Positions 8,913 to 19,009 of a DNA stretch of 64,000 bases are shown here, piece after piece. Location: positions 436,501 through 500,500 of the forward strand of contig NW_026562179.1 of NCBI RefSeq assembly GCF_027943255.1, read 5' to 3'. The position numbers and the translations under genes are program-made. The notes under the pieces are model-generated. The model worked only from the letters and a program-made list of their open reading frames with translations, did not search any database and was not told the DNA's origin. This DNA is from Anastrepha obliqua. Its lineage: Eukaryota > Arthropoda > Insecta > Diptera > Tephritidae. The first letter of the stretch is position 1. The number at the start of each line of letters is the position of its first letter.

Positions 8913-10394
8913 TCAAACGTCCTCGTTTGAAGTCTTGTTGAAAATTTGGTTAAGTCCTTTTATTGCAGCCTCCGTTAAATCGATGGACCGTGTTTCTTTG
9001 TTTTTTCTAGGTGACAGGATTAATTTGTTTGAAAATATGGCAATGATTATAAGTATAATCATAACGCTGATGCTTGCAGCATACTTGAGCCGATATGACG
9101 ATCCTGTTAGTCTAATTTCTTTTGTATTATTGAAATTTAATTGTTTTAGCATTTCTAAAGAAAGAATTTCTTCACTTCTGTTTGATATCGATATTGGTTG
9201 GAGAATAGCAGGTAGGGGTTTGTTCGTTGATTTTTGCCCATTGAAAAATTTCTTTCCGTTGATTTGAATGGTGGCGTTATTGAAGTGAATCACAAAAGTA
9301 CCGTTAAGAGTTGTATAGTCTTCATTTATTAGGACACCGCCCCTGAAATCGTTTAGGAATATAACTCCAGGTGACAGCTCCTCGAAGTCTGGGATGTGCT
9401 GGCTATTTGTGACTGTGCAGTTTGGCAAACGACTTGTTAAAAGGTTACTAATACAATAATCATTACTTAAATCTAGCAAATTATCCCTTAAACATATTTG
9501 TAATGAGTTATATTTTTTACAATTGCTTTTTATTCCATAAATAATTTTTTCGCAGTTAAGAATTGAATTGAAACTGATTTTGTTAATATTGTTGTTTTTC
9601 TTTACCGCTCTGATATCAATAGTTTGACAAATTTGATTTTCTACAGTTGGTAAACTTATAATATAAATGATTGTCTTGCCATTAGTCGCTATTTTAATTT
9701 CAGAAAATTCCAGAGCTTCGTCCAAATTTACAAACGGGATGTTATCTTTATCAAAAATTTTTTTTGCAATATCGATTTCTTCGGTTGACATTATGTATGA
9801 ATTTATTATATTGGCTTTTGCCCAATGTATCGCATAAGCGATATTTACGATTTCCTCTTTCATAATTTCTAATTTGTATTTTAATTTCAAAAATGATTCT
9901 ATTTCTTTACCTTCGTTGTTTTGCATATCTTTCATAATATGGTTTGTGATATTTGTGATTTCATTAACTTTTTCTATCGTAAGCTTATTAATAAGAACTT
10001 GATTATTGTTATTTTCTAGAAGGTTATTTAATTTGTTTACAACTATTTCATGGTCTTCATGGTCTGGACTTCCTGCAATCCATTTCCATGCACTGCCCAA
10101 AAAATTTCGTGATCTTTTAGATTTCCTATCTGTTCTTAGGTTATTAATATGGGCCTTTATTTGAGTTATTAAGAGTGATATGAAGGGGTAGTTCGGGTTT
10201 CTGTAGAATGTTTCTGTTTTTGCCGTTGCTTCTATATGTTCCAGGATTTCTGTGTATTTGTCAATATCTATTTCGTGTATTATCCTAAATTGTCCTGTCT
10301 GTAGTTTTGCTGTTCCTTTTTCTATTGTGATTAATTGGGAGTTCAAGTAGTCTAGTATCTGCACCTCTGCGAGGCACAGTGGTAAAAAAAACAT
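8913..10394 (-). CDS. env: Errantivirus Env (baculovirus F-like envelope protein)
   Basis: 493 residues from an ATG at 10,392-10,394. A short hydrophobic N-terminus acts as likely signal peptide. A basic, furin-like site (R-K-S-K-R-S-R, residues 90-96) is followed by a glycine/hydrophobic segment (residues 97-111) in the position of the fusion peptide of the F-like family. Asn-rich N-glycosylation sequons are frequent. A single membrane span covers about 438-460, with a 33-residue cytoplasmic tail. It starts 19 bp after the pol stop; in this group env is normally made from a spliced RNA. No stop or frameshift is seen. Whether it yields infectious particles cannot be told from sequence. Confidence 0.9.
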   Translation of the reverse strand: MFFLPLCLAEVQILDYLNSQLITIEKGTAKLQTGQFRIIHEIDIDKYTEILEHIEATAKTETFYRNPNYPFISLLITQIKAHINNLRTDRKSKRSRNFLGSAWKWIAGSPDHEDHEIVVNKLNNLLENNNNQVLINKLTIEKVNEITNITNHIMKDMQNNEGKEIESFLKLKYKLEIMKEEIVNIAYAIHWAKANIINSYIMSTEEIDIAKKIFDKDNIPFVNLDEALEFSEIKIATNGKTIIYIISLPTVENQICQTIDIRAVKKNNNINKISFNSILNCEKIIYGIKSNCKKYNSLQICLRDNLLDLSNDYCISNLLTSRLPNCTVTNSQHIPDFEELSPGVIFLNDFRGGVLINEDYTTLNGTFVIHFNNATIQINGKKFFNGQKSTNKPLPAILQPISISNRSEEILSLEMLKQLNFNNTKEIRLTGSSYRLKYAASISVMIILIIIAIFSNKLILSPRKNKETRSIDLTEAAIKGLNQIFNKTSNEDV

Positions 10395-10412
10395 GAAAAA
10401 AAAATGTTGTAG

Positions 10413-13400
10413 TTAGTTCCGTATTCTGCTCTTGTGAATGATTTGTCCTCTTTCAGTCACTAACGTGCTATTCCTATCTTCCTTAACTATTTCTTTGCTA
10501 TAAGGTTTACTTAGCTTAGTACCTAATCTTCTATTTTTCTTAACAAAAATTACCTGTCCCGGTAAATATATTTTATTTTCTTGTTTGTTTTTATTGTGGT
10601 AGTCGATGTCCTTTCTTTGTTTTTGTGCTATCTTTTCTAAATTGTTTTGACGTGTCCTTTCAATGTCTTCTGGTGTGAAGGTCACGTTTCTGCAAAAAAA
10701 TAGATCTACAGGTCTCTTTTCGGTAACGGAATGGACACTGTGGTTGTATTCAGATACTGCCCTCTCTAGCAGCTCCTCGAAATTTCTATGCCCGCCATTC
10801 TCCTTAATGCAGCGCATTATTTCCGTCAGCGTGGAATGGAATCTTTCCACTTCTCCATTTGCCTGACTTTTATAAGGTGGAGTAGTATAGACTTCAATTG
10901 CTAGCTCGTCCCTCATCATAAACATAATTGAATTAGAGTTGAGTGATGGCTCATTATCTATTACGACAACTTTCGGGACGCCAAAGGAGAACAGAATTTC
11001 TCTTAAAGGTCTTCTAACGTCTTCTATAGATCTGCTATTTAAAAATTTTTTTACCGCGTATTTCGTAAACTTATCTAAAGCGGTCATAACTCTTTTACCC
11101 TCTGTCAGGAATATGTCTATGTGTATTGTGTGACCAGGGAAAGTTGGTAGTGGAGTTGCTGCCAGTTTTGGTTGGTTGGGATGTCTTTCGTACTTACTTT
11201 CTTTGCATACCGTGCAATTGGCTACAAGCCGCTTAATCTTGTTCGTCATACCGGGAAAATAACTTTTTTCAAGAATTTGAATTTTATTCTCTTTATCGTT
11301 TCTGTGGGCTCTTAAGTGCTCCCTCAGGATAATTTCTTCCTGTTCTTGTTCGTTAACAATGTCCTCAACTATTTTTTGTGTATATCGGCATTTGAAGTTT
11401 CTAAAATGTAGTGGATAGATGTTTTGGATTAAACCCATCGTTCTCTCATTTGTATGAATTCCGTTTATAACCGTTGGATTCAGATATCTTTTGAGGAGCG
11501 CCAAAATATTTTGCTCATTGAACTGTGGCTCCTTGATTACGTGACGATGCATCGTTGGAAAAACTATCTTAAACTGGTACGAAGCTGTGTCCGCTTCCTC
11601 AAGGAAAATTTGGTTCTTGAAGGCATTCACTGGCGCTTCTGTACAGGGTATAAGGTCATGGCCTGAACTTTCGTCACTATGGGTAGTAGGCGTAAGCGAG
11701 TTGACTTGGTTTAGTATCCTCGAAAGTGCATCTGCTACTACGTTTGATTTTCCCGGTTTATATAATAATTCATGATTATACTCCTCTAATATCGCTTTCC
11801 ATCTCTTCATTTTGCTATTTGCGTTTTTGTGGCTGAGTGCATAGGTCAATGGTTGGTGGTCGGTAATTATTTTTACTTTCTTCGAACCGTATAGATAGCT
11901 TCTTAGGTTGTTTAAAGACCAGATTATAGAAAGCATCTCTTTCTCGTTAGTTGCATAACTTTCTTCCGTTTTATTAAGAGTCCTCGAGATGAAGGTTATT
12001 GGGCGATTTTCTTGCGATAGGACGGCTCCTATAGCAAAGTCGGATGCATCCGTTGTAAGTTCGAAGTCTTTTTCAAAGTTGGGATGTGCCAGGATAATAT
12101 CCCTTGATATTAGAGCATTTTTAATCTTATTGAATGATTCGATAGCTTCCTTATTAAGGTTTATTTCTAACTTCCTTGAGTTTCTTTTTGAAGTATTTCC
12201 AGCTTCTCCGCGAAGTAGCGTCGTCAAGGGCTTGGCAATTTTGGAGTAATCCCTAATAAATCTCCTGTAATAGCCTGACATTCCTAGGAAAGATCTCAAC
12301 TCCTTCAGAGTACGGGGAATTGGGAATTTTGCAACGGCTTCAACCTTTTTGGGGTTTGTTTTTATTCCTTCTGAACTGATGACATATCCTAGGAATTCTA
12401 CTTCCTGTTTGGCGAATTCGCATTTGCTTAATTGTACTTTCATATTCGCACTTTCTAATGTTTTAAATACCATTTCAAGATTTTCCAAATGCTCTTCCTC
12501 GTTCCTGCCGAAAATTATAACGTCGTCAATGTAGACGTAACATCTGACTCCTATATGTTGACGAAGGATATCATCTAGTGCTCTTTGGAAGGTTGCGGGG
12601 GCATTCTTCAGCCCGAAGGGTAGACGGAGGAATTCATACTTTCCATTATTAACGGAAAAGGCAGTCTTTTCTATATCTGACTTCCGTAGCGGAATTTGAT
12701 GAAACCCGCTTTTGAGGTCAATTACTGTAAACAATTTGTTGTTACCGAGGTTTGCTAGGACCTCGTTAATTTCGGGAATGGGGTATTTATCTGGGATGGT
12801 TACTGAGTTGAGCTTTCGATAATCAATAACCATACGGTATTTCCTCTCGCCGGATGCATCTGGTTTTTTGTTAACTATCCACACAGGAGAGTTATATGGA
12901 GATTTAGATTTTCTTATAATTCCGTTGTCAAGGAGTTCTTCCACTTGCTTTTCTATTTCTACCTTCAAAGCCATGGGATAGGGGTAAGGCTTGGAATACA
13001 CAGGATTATCATTAATAGTTCTGATTTCGCCTTTAACTAGAGTGGTGTATGTTAATTTTTCGTCAGGATCAGAAAACAAATCGGGGCATTTTGCAATAAT
13101 ATTATTTATTTTCCGTTGATGCTCTTCAGGGAGATGTGGAATTTCTAATTTGACATTATTAACTTGCTGGGATATTCGCTGCTTGAGTGGGATAACAATC
13201 CCTGGAAAAATGGCCATTGTGCCTTTTTCGGTATCTATGATAGCTTTTAGTTTTCTGAGGGTGTCGTTGCCGATGATCCCATGAAAAGAATTCAGGGGTG
13301 GCAGAATAAAGAACTTAATTTTTTCTATATTTGGTCCGAAAATTTCTATAAATGTATGATGTGTTATTTCAATATTACCCGCAACTGATTCTACTTTAAA

Positions 13401-13538
13401 TGGCTTATTTGGTAGTGGATTTCTTATCCTAGTTGATTGAATATAGTTCTTATTGGATCCTGTGTCAATAAGAAAATCCAATTGGTCCCCACGCTTTGTT
13501 GTAAATTCATAGTACGGAAGTGAGGACGGCGTTAGTCT
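10413..13538 (-). CDS. pol: Errantivirus Pol (protease, RT, RNase H, integrase)
   Basis: The frame lies -1 to gag and is open from the frameshift site at about 13,538; the first strong codon of the protease region is TTG, not ATG, so it is best read as the Pol part of Gag-Pol. Numbering from that codon (13,481): protease D-T-G at 6-8; RT with D255 and Y-I-D-D at 317-320; RNase H with D478, E513/E515 and D541; integrase with H722, H726, C756, C759 and the catalytic triad D789, D842, E877 (34 residues between the last two). About 1,022 residues from the TTG, a normal size. No inactivating change was seen. Confidence 0.93.
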   Translation of the reverse strand, partial: RLTPSSLPYYEFTTKRGDQLDFLIDTGSNKNYIQSTRIRNPLPNKPFKVESVAGNIEITHHTFIEIFGPNIEKIKFFILPPLNSFHGIIGNDTLRKLKAIIDTEKGTMAIFPGIVIPLKQRISQQVNNVKLEIPHLPEEHQRKINNIIAKCPDLFSDPDEKLTYTTLVKGEIRTINDNPVYSKPYPYPMALKVEIEKQVEELLDNGIIRKSKSPYNSPVWIVNKKPDASGERKYRMVIDYRKLNSVTIPDKYPIPEINEVLANLGNNKLFTVIDLKSGFHQIPLRKSDIEKTAFSVNNGKYEFLRLPFGLKNAPATFQRALDDILRQHIGVRCYVYIDDVIIFGRNEEEHLENLEMVFKTLESANMKVQLSKCEFAKQEVEFLGYVISSEGIKTNPKKVEAVAKFPIPRTLKELRSFLGMSGYYRRFIRDYSKIAKPLTTLLRGEAGNTSKRNSRKLEINLNKEAIESFNKIKNALISRDIILAHPNFEKDFELTTDASDFAIGAVLSQENRPITFISRTLNKTEESYATNEKEMLSIIWSLNNLRSYLYGSKKVKIITDHQPLTYALSHKNANSKMKRWKAILEEYNHELLYKPGKSNVVADALSRILNQVNSLTPTTHSDESSGHDLIPCTEAPVNAFKNQIFLEEADTASYQFKIVFPTMHRHVIKEPQFNEQNILALLKRYLNPTVINGIHTNERTMGLIQNIYPLHFRNFKCRYTQKIVEDIVNEQEQEEIILREHLRAHRNDKENKIQILEKSYFPGMTNKIKRLVANCTVCKESKYERHPNQPKLAATPLPTFPGHTIHIDIFLTEGKRVMTALDKFTKYAVKKFLNSRSIEDVRRPLREILFSFGVPKVVVIDNEPSLNSNSIMFMMRDELAIEVYTTPPYKSQANGEVERFHSTLTEIMRCIKENGGHRNFEELLERAVSEYNHSVHSVTEKRPVDLFFCRNVTFTPEDIERTRQNNLEKIAQKQRKDIDYHNKNKQENKIYLPGQVIFVKKNRRLGTKLSKPYSKEIVKEDRNSTLVTERGQIIHKSRIRN

Positions 13539-14965
13539 AAAAAATTAATTAGGTCTACTTCGGAGTGGTTTTGTTCGCTAGTATTCAAATTGCTTTGCCC
13601 TTCTGGAGCTCCGATTACATGCTGCATTGCTTCGTAGTAGTCGTCATGTGAATTACCGTAATAACTCTGATTTGGGTTTGGCTCTGTAGGATAATTGGTT
13701 ACATTTTGTGACACTGCATTTGCGTGAAAAGTACGTTGCATTTTATTCGGAGGGCGAATATATTGAGAAGATAGTGGACGTTTCTGCGGTTGAGTGTTTT
13801 GATTAGGACTTGGCCTATTTTGGTAGTTAATCTGTCTAGAGTGTAGAGAAGAATCTACATCCATTGCGACTGGTGGTTTTGGGGGTAAGTTGGAGCGATT
13901 GTTGAATCCTTGATTTAATTGTTGTTGGGGGCGTATTCCAAAGTTGTTGTTAGACTGATAATTATAATTTGGTCTACTATTATAATACGTTGGATTACCC
14001 TGGTTCGGTTGCGTCCGGGGTGTCGTGTTAAATGGCCTATTGTTGTAATTGTTTACTTGTCTCGGAGGATAGTTATACCGTTGCGGGGATACCGCATATG
14101 TAAGTTCAGGATAAAAAGGGCGGTTGTTTGACATATTTTGCCGTGGAGGTCGTGGCGGCGGTTGATTTAATGATCTATGCACGTTATGTGCATGGTTCAT
14201 ACGAAAGGACATGTTGTCTAATTTTTGACAGAGATGAAGGGCTTGAGGCAAGGTTGTAGGTTCACGGATGCTAAGGAGTCGCGGTAAGTCGCCATTTGGT
14301 CCCCTGATGAATGTATCGAGAGCTTTCTCCCGATATGAGTTCGTCATCGTCCTTATGGACTCGTCGCCAAGATCCAAGCATGAGATCTTGTCTAAAATAA
14401 GCGAAAGGTGTTGGTAAACTTTTTGGTAAAAAGTTGCAATGTCATCTTGTCGTTGAGCCAAGGTGGTCAATTGGTACTCAAGTGTACCAATATCTCTCTT
14501 ATCCGAATAATGCATCATTAAGCATTTGCGGATTTGAGCCCAGTCTAACGGAGTACTGTAGGACTCCAAAGCGGTGTCAGCATCGCCGACGATTTTATGA
14601 CGTATAATGTGTAGGATGGAAAAATATTTAGGAGTGTCTTTCAAAGTTTCGTATGCTCTTAAGATCCTGTCCACACTTTTCCGCCAGGAGCTAAATTCCC
14701 CTGGTTTACCTGAAAATTCCCGTAGACTTTTGACCATGTCGGGAATCCTGTCTATTTCGTGCATATTTCCTACATTTAAAGCTATATTACAGTCCTGTCC
14801 ACTAAACTCAGTAATGTTTGGTGTATTTAATCTGTCGAGCACTTCGCGCACTATTGTTTCGACAACAGTAGTGTTAATGGAAGAGGATGGTTTTGTCTGA
14901 TTGCTACCGTAATCAAGCCGGAGCTGGCTCAGTTGCTCTACTAACTGTTCAGCAGATTCTGTCAT
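13532..14965 (-). CDS. gag: Errantivirus Gag
   Basis: 477 residues from an ATG at 14,963-14,965. An N-terminal helical part is followed by a capsid-like region (about residues 80-250: F-S-G-K-P-G-E-F-S-S-W motif, then an H-Y-S-D-K-R-D block). The C-terminal part is rich in Asn, Gln, Pro and Arg. No CCHC zinc knuckle is present, as in gypsy, where basic residues bind RNA. The gene is open to a TAA at 13,532-13,534, two codons after a slippery heptamer. It forms the particle core and supplies the N-terminal part of Gag-Pol. Confidence 0.92.
   Translation of the reverse strand: MTESAEQLVEQLSQLRLDYGSNQTKPSSSINTTVVETIVREVLDRLNTPNITEFSGQDCNIALNVGNMHEIDRIPDMVKSLREFSGKPGEFSSWRKSVDRILRAYETLKDTPKYFSILHIIRHKIVGDADTALESYSTPLDWAQIRKCLMMHYSDKRDIGTLEYQLTTLAQRQDDIATFYQKVYQHLSLILDKISCLDLGDESIRTMTNSYREKALDTFIRGPNGDLPRLLSIREPTTLPQALHLCQKLDNMSFRMNHAHNVHRSLNQPPPRPPRQNMSNNRPFYPELTYAVSPQRYNYPPRQVNNYNNRPFNTTPRTQPNQGNPTYYNSRPNYNYQSNNNFGIRPQQQLNQGFNNRSNLPPKPPVAMDVDSSLHSRQINYQNRPSPNQNTQPQKRPLSSQYIRPPNKMQRTFHANAVSQNVTNYPTEPNPNQSYYGNSHDDYYEAMQHVIGAPEGQSNLNTSEQNHSEVDLINFLD
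13538..13544 (-). promoter_or_regulatory. Probable -1 frameshift site (T TTT TTA)
   Basis: In gag reading the codons AAT TTT TTA GAC TAA contain the heptamer T TTT TTA, a canonical -1 slippery sequence. Pol lies in the -1 frame and is open from here on, so slippage at this point gives Gag-Pol. No downstream stem or pseudoknot was modelled. Confidence 0.8.
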
Positions 14966-14999
14966 TTTTTTTTTTTGTTCTCTTTAGCTCCAAGTAAAA

Positions 15000-15420
15000 T
15001 TGATCACCTACGAAATTTTTCACTAATAAAAAATCTATTTTTTCCTTTTCTCAGGATTTTTACGAAATATTCTTTTCAAAAATATTAATTTTCTTACTTT
15101 CCGCAAATTTTACAAATATATAATTTTTCCACTTTTTTCTTTTTTTTAAAAAATATCAGTTTTTCTTAAATTTTATAAAAATATTTTCCTTTTCCCAGGA
15201 TTTTTACGAAATATTCTTTTCAAAAATATTAATTTTCTTACTTTCCGCAAATTTTACAAATATATAATTTTTCCAAAAATATCAGTTTTTCCTCAAATTT
15301 TATGGAAATATTTTTTCACTCTTACAAATGTTAATTTTTTTAATTTCCTCAAAGTTTAAAAATTTTTTTTCACTCTTTAATTCTTTTTCAAATTTTCACT
15401 AATTTTTTTTTCACAATATT
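15000..15420 (-). repeat. Errantivirus leader with internal ~144-bp duplication
   Basis: Between gag and the primer site the leader is AT-rich. The sequence GGATTTTTACGAAATATTC and the following ~75 bp occur at about 15,054 and again about 15,198, 144 bp apart and nearly identical. No gene is present. Confidence 0.8.
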
Positions 15421-15673
15421 TTTTTTATAATTAAGAAATAATATATCTTAAAAGTAATCTCACATTAGGGTCCAGCGCTGCATGTGGATGTTTGTTGGAT
15501 GCTTCAGTATTCTCCTTTTTCCTGTGGTACTCGGGTCCTTCAGCGTCACTTGTTGTCCCACTTGTCTCTCGCGAATTGTCGCTTTTACTTCACTTTATTT
15601 TTTCTAGCTTACTCACGACGTTTCGCGTAGCCGTACTTTTTATTTTTCGGGCTTTTATTACTTTTCGCGCGCG

Positions 15674-15691
15674 GTCCCTGCTCGGGCGCCA
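15674..15691 (-). promoter_or_regulatory. tRNA-Lys-type primer binding site
   Basis: Element-sense sequence TGGCGCCCGAGCAGGGAC abuts (overlaps by one base) the end of the 5' LTR. It matches the 3' end of a lysine tRNA at all but one position as I recall the standard sequence. Gypsy-group elements are known to prime with tRNA-Lys. Confidence 0.8.
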
Positions 15692-16003
15692 GTTAAATTT
15701 TCATTTATTAATTTGAGTTTTTTAAAAAATATTGCGTGGACAGGAGTCCACGTCTTTTCTGTTTATTGTTCACTTAAAAACTAAATTTACAAAATATTCT
15801 TACTTCTATATTACAACTAGAATTTGGCCAGGTCACGTTGCATCAGCATGTGCTGGGAAAATTCGTAAGTTTGGGAAATGCACGGTCAGCGCTTTAGTCT
15901 TGCGCGTGTGGTGTCGTTTACCCGTGAGACGCAACTTTGTGATATGTTCACAATATGATACATGATATTATATTATGTGCCATGAACATGTGTCATGGTA
16001 ACA
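15691..16003 (-). repeat. Errantivirus 5' LTR
   Basis: 313 bp, the partner of the LTR at 8,584-8,896 with one difference seen. It should contain the promoter and polyadenylation signals; I did not place a TATA box or initiator with confidence. Confidence 0.95.
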
Positions 16004-16009
16004 TATATA

Positions 16010-16066
16010 TTGGCGCGTATACCCTTTTGGGTGTTTGGCTGACCTCCTCCTCCTATTTGTGACGTT
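16010..16066 (-). repeat. SINE fragment (tail)
   Basis: TTGGCGCGTATACCC...GGGTGTTTGGC...CTCCTCCTCCTATTTGTG is the reversed 3' part of the SINE. The errantivirus target TATATA lies in its TA-rich tail, so the provirus landed at the end of a pre-existing SINE. Confidence 0.65.
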
Positions 16067-16436
16067 TGTCATACATTAGGAAAGTGCACTAACGTGGTGC
16101 CACACGCATGAATTGAATCCACAAGGACAACAAAGATAAGAGCGGCCGAAGACAAGATTGAAAATAACCATTATCAGCGAAACTAATAAATCAATGAATC
16201 AAATAAGATATCCAGCAAAGAGCAGAGAAAGTTTGAAACTTTATGGAAAATATATATTTACTAGCAAACCCGGCCCCCTTCGCTGGGCACACTAAAATAG
16301 AATAGATATGGTTTAGAACAGAAAATATATGATTTTCATATTATTTATTTCTTTATTCTTTATTCAAGCGCTTTGGCATAAACAATATTTTTTGTTTTTC
16401 TATTTGTTTTTGAGTAAATATAAAATATAAATTGAA

Positions 16437-16511
16437 AATCAGGAAAAAAGAAGATTGTTTTTAAATGTCAAATCAACGCATATGAATAAACAATCGTCTT
16501 TTTTCCTGATC
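16437..16511. repeat. Short perfect hairpin
   Basis: ATCAGGAAAAAAGA plus GATTGTTT at 16,438-16,462 is mirrored by AAACAATCGTCTTTTTTCCTGAT at about 16,489-16,511, leaving a loop of about 25 bp. It lies near the 5' end of the Helitron-like element. Confidence 0.65.
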
Positions 16512-16899
16512 CATTGGAGCTTTTTTAACCATTATCCATTTATATTTTTCAAAAAAACAAAACGAAAAAAATTTTTTTTTCACGAACACATAATTTCATT
16601 CGGATTTCACATTAAATTCTCAAATTTCGTAAGAAATTATTCACTGTTCCAAAATCCACTCCAAAAAAATTCACAAACAATTTTTACATGTTGCACTTAC
16701 GTTTTTTCCTTATGGCATCCAAATCAGAAAGAAATATAGACCCATTGTAACTCACACTGTCAATTTGACAGTTCAGTTCCGCCCCAAGCGTTAAAAAAGT
16801 AAGCGACATTATGGATGGTTCAAAAGAACGCTGTACCCGTTGCCAGTGCTCCGAATTACAACCAAACTTTACGAAACCCATTTTCAATACTTACTTAAC

Positions 16900-18860
16900 A
16901 ATGTGCGTAAGTTTGGTTTAATTCGGTGCAAAGACACGGCGGGTCCACGTTTTGGCATATATTTCGAGACCCTAGTCATCAATAGGTATGAAAATTAACC
17001 CGTATTAAAGCACTTATCAACAGCTTTCATTTGATACCCATATTGTACATACACAACCACAGGTTACCCGGGTCCACGTTTTGACCTATATCTCGAGACC
17101 CCAGTCACGGAGCGGCATGGAAAATACTCTGTACTAAAGCATTCCCCAACAGCTTCAATTTGATATCCATATTGTACAAACACATTCAAGGCTCCACGTT
17201 TTGGTCTCTATCTCGAGACCCTAGTCACGGAGTGGCATGAAAAATACTCTGAACTAAAGCATTCAGCAACAGCTTCCATTTGATACCCATATTGTACATA
17301 CACATCCGAAGGTTACCCGGGTCCACGTTTTGACCTATATTTCGAGCCCTATCCACCAATAGGTATCCAAACTATACGGAAACCATCTTCAATACCTCCT
17401 TAACAATGTGTGTAAGTTTGGTTTAATTCGGTTCAAAGACACGGCGGGTCCACGTTTTGGCATATATTTCGAGACCCTAGTCATCAATAGGTATGAAAAT
17501 TACCCCGTATTAAAGCACTTATTAACAGCTTTCATTTGATATCCATATTGTACAAACACATTCTAGGGTCCACGTTTTGGTCTCTATCTCGAGACCCTAG
17601 TCACGGAGCGGATGGAAATACTCTGAACTAAAGCATTCACCAACAGCTTCCATTTGATACCCATATTGTACATACACATCCGAAGGTTACCCGGGTCCAC
17701 GTTTTGACCTATATCTCGAGACCCTATCTACCAATAGGAATCCAAACTATACGGAAACCATCTTCAATACCTCCTTAACAATGTGTGTAAGTTTGGTTTA
17801 ATTCGGTGCAAAGACACGACGGGTCCACGTTTTGGCATATATTTCCAGACCTTAGTCATCAAATTACCCCGTATTAAAGCACTTATCAACAGCTTTCATT
17901 TGATACCCATATTGTACATACACATCCGAAGGTTACCCGGGTCCACGTTTTGACCTATATCTCGAGACCCTATCTACCAATAGGTATCCAAACTATACGG
18001 AAACCATCTTCAATACCTCCTTAACAATGTGTGTAAGTTTGGTTTAATTCGGTGCAAAGACACGGCGGGTCCACGTTTGGCATATATTTCCAGACCCTAG
18101 TCATCAATAGGTATGAAAATTACCCCATATTAAAGCACTTATCAACAGCTTTCATTTGATACCCATATTGTACATACACAACCAAAGGTTACCCGGGTCC
18201 ACGTTTTGACCTATATCTCGAGACCCCAGTCACGGAGCGGCATGAAAAATACTCTGTACTAAAGCATTCCCCAACAGCTTCAATTTGATATCCATATTGT
18301 ACAAACACATTCTAGGCTCCACGTTTTGGTCTCTATCTCGAGACCCTAGTCACGGAGCGGATGGAAATACTCTGAACTAAAGCATTCACCAACAGCTTCC
18401 ATTTGATACCCATATTGTACATACACATCCGAAGGTTACCCGGGTCCACGTTTGGACCTATATCTCGAGACCCTATCTACCAATAGGTATCCAAACTATA
18501 CGGAAACCATCTTCAATACCTCCTTAACAATGTGTGTAAGTTTGGTTTAATTCGGTGCAAAGAGACGGCGGGTCCACGTTTTGGCATATATTTCCAGACC
18601 CTAGTCATCAATAGGTATGAAAATTACCCCATATTAAAGCACTTATCAACAGCTTTCATTTGATACCCATATTGTACATACACAACCAAAGGTTACCCGG
18701 GTCCACCTTTTGACCTATATCTCGAGACCCCAGTCACGGAGCGGCATGAAAAATACTCTGTACTAAAGCATTCACCAACAGCTTCAATTTGATACCCATA
18801 TTGTACATACACATCCGAAGGTTACCCGGGTCCACGTTTTGACCTATATCTCGAGCCCTA
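16900..18860. repeat. ~125-bp minisatellite with higher-order structure
   Basis: Each unit contains variants of GGGTCCACGTTTTG, CTATATCTCGAGACCC, AGTCACGGAGCGGCATG and TTTGATACCCATATTGTAC. The marker ATGTGTGTAAGTTTGG recurs at 16,901, 17,406, 17,781, 18,027 and 18,530, i.e. spacings of 505, 375, 246 and 503 bp, close to 4, 3, 2 and 4 units. Unit subtypes follow a fixed order within each block. Confidence 0.85.
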
Positions 18861-19009
18861 TTTCCAAAATAAAATATAATCCATGTTACTCGTGGATAAT
18901 GTAGCTTTCGAATGGTGAAAGAATTTTTAAAATCGGTCCAGTAGTTTTTGAGCCTATTCGTAACAAACAAACAAACAAAGTTTTCCTCTTTATAATATTA
19001 GTATAGATG

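Larger units (their letters stand above)
8584..16003 (-). mobile_element. Complete errantivirus (gypsy-group LTR retrotransposon with env)
   Basis: A 7,420-bp element on the minus strand: 5' LTR 15,691-16,003, tRNA-Lys-type primer site, leader, gag, pol, env, polypurine tract, 3' LTR 8,584-8,896. It is flanked by a 4-bp duplication (TATA at 8,580-8,583 and 16,004-16,007) in an alternating TATATA target, as known for gypsy-group elements. All three frames are open and the two LTRs differ at one position by eye, so the insertion is recent. The left flank is a LINE relic, the right a SINE fragment. Confidence 0.95.
16262..19008. mobile_element. Helitron- or RTE-like non-autonomous element with internal minisatellite
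   Basis: One end has the GC-rich motif AACCCGGCCCCCTTCGCTGGG, the other ends CTCTTTATAATATTAGTATAG after a run of ACAAACAAACAAA. Both motifs occur at the ends of widespread arthropod non-autonomous elements, whose class I cannot fix from memory. A partial second copy with the same 3' end lies at 47,861-48,618. There are no coding motifs. The interior is largely a ~125-bp tandem array. Confidence 0.55.

Noticed and set aside
8848..9267. 139-codon plus-strand frame at the errantivirus 3' end
   Set aside because: It lies antisense to env and overlaps the LTR; a shadow of the real gene.
16900..18860. Regular repeats that could suggest a CRISPR array
   Set aside because: Units are contiguous ~125-bp tandem repeats without spacers, in a eukaryotic transposon; no cas genes.
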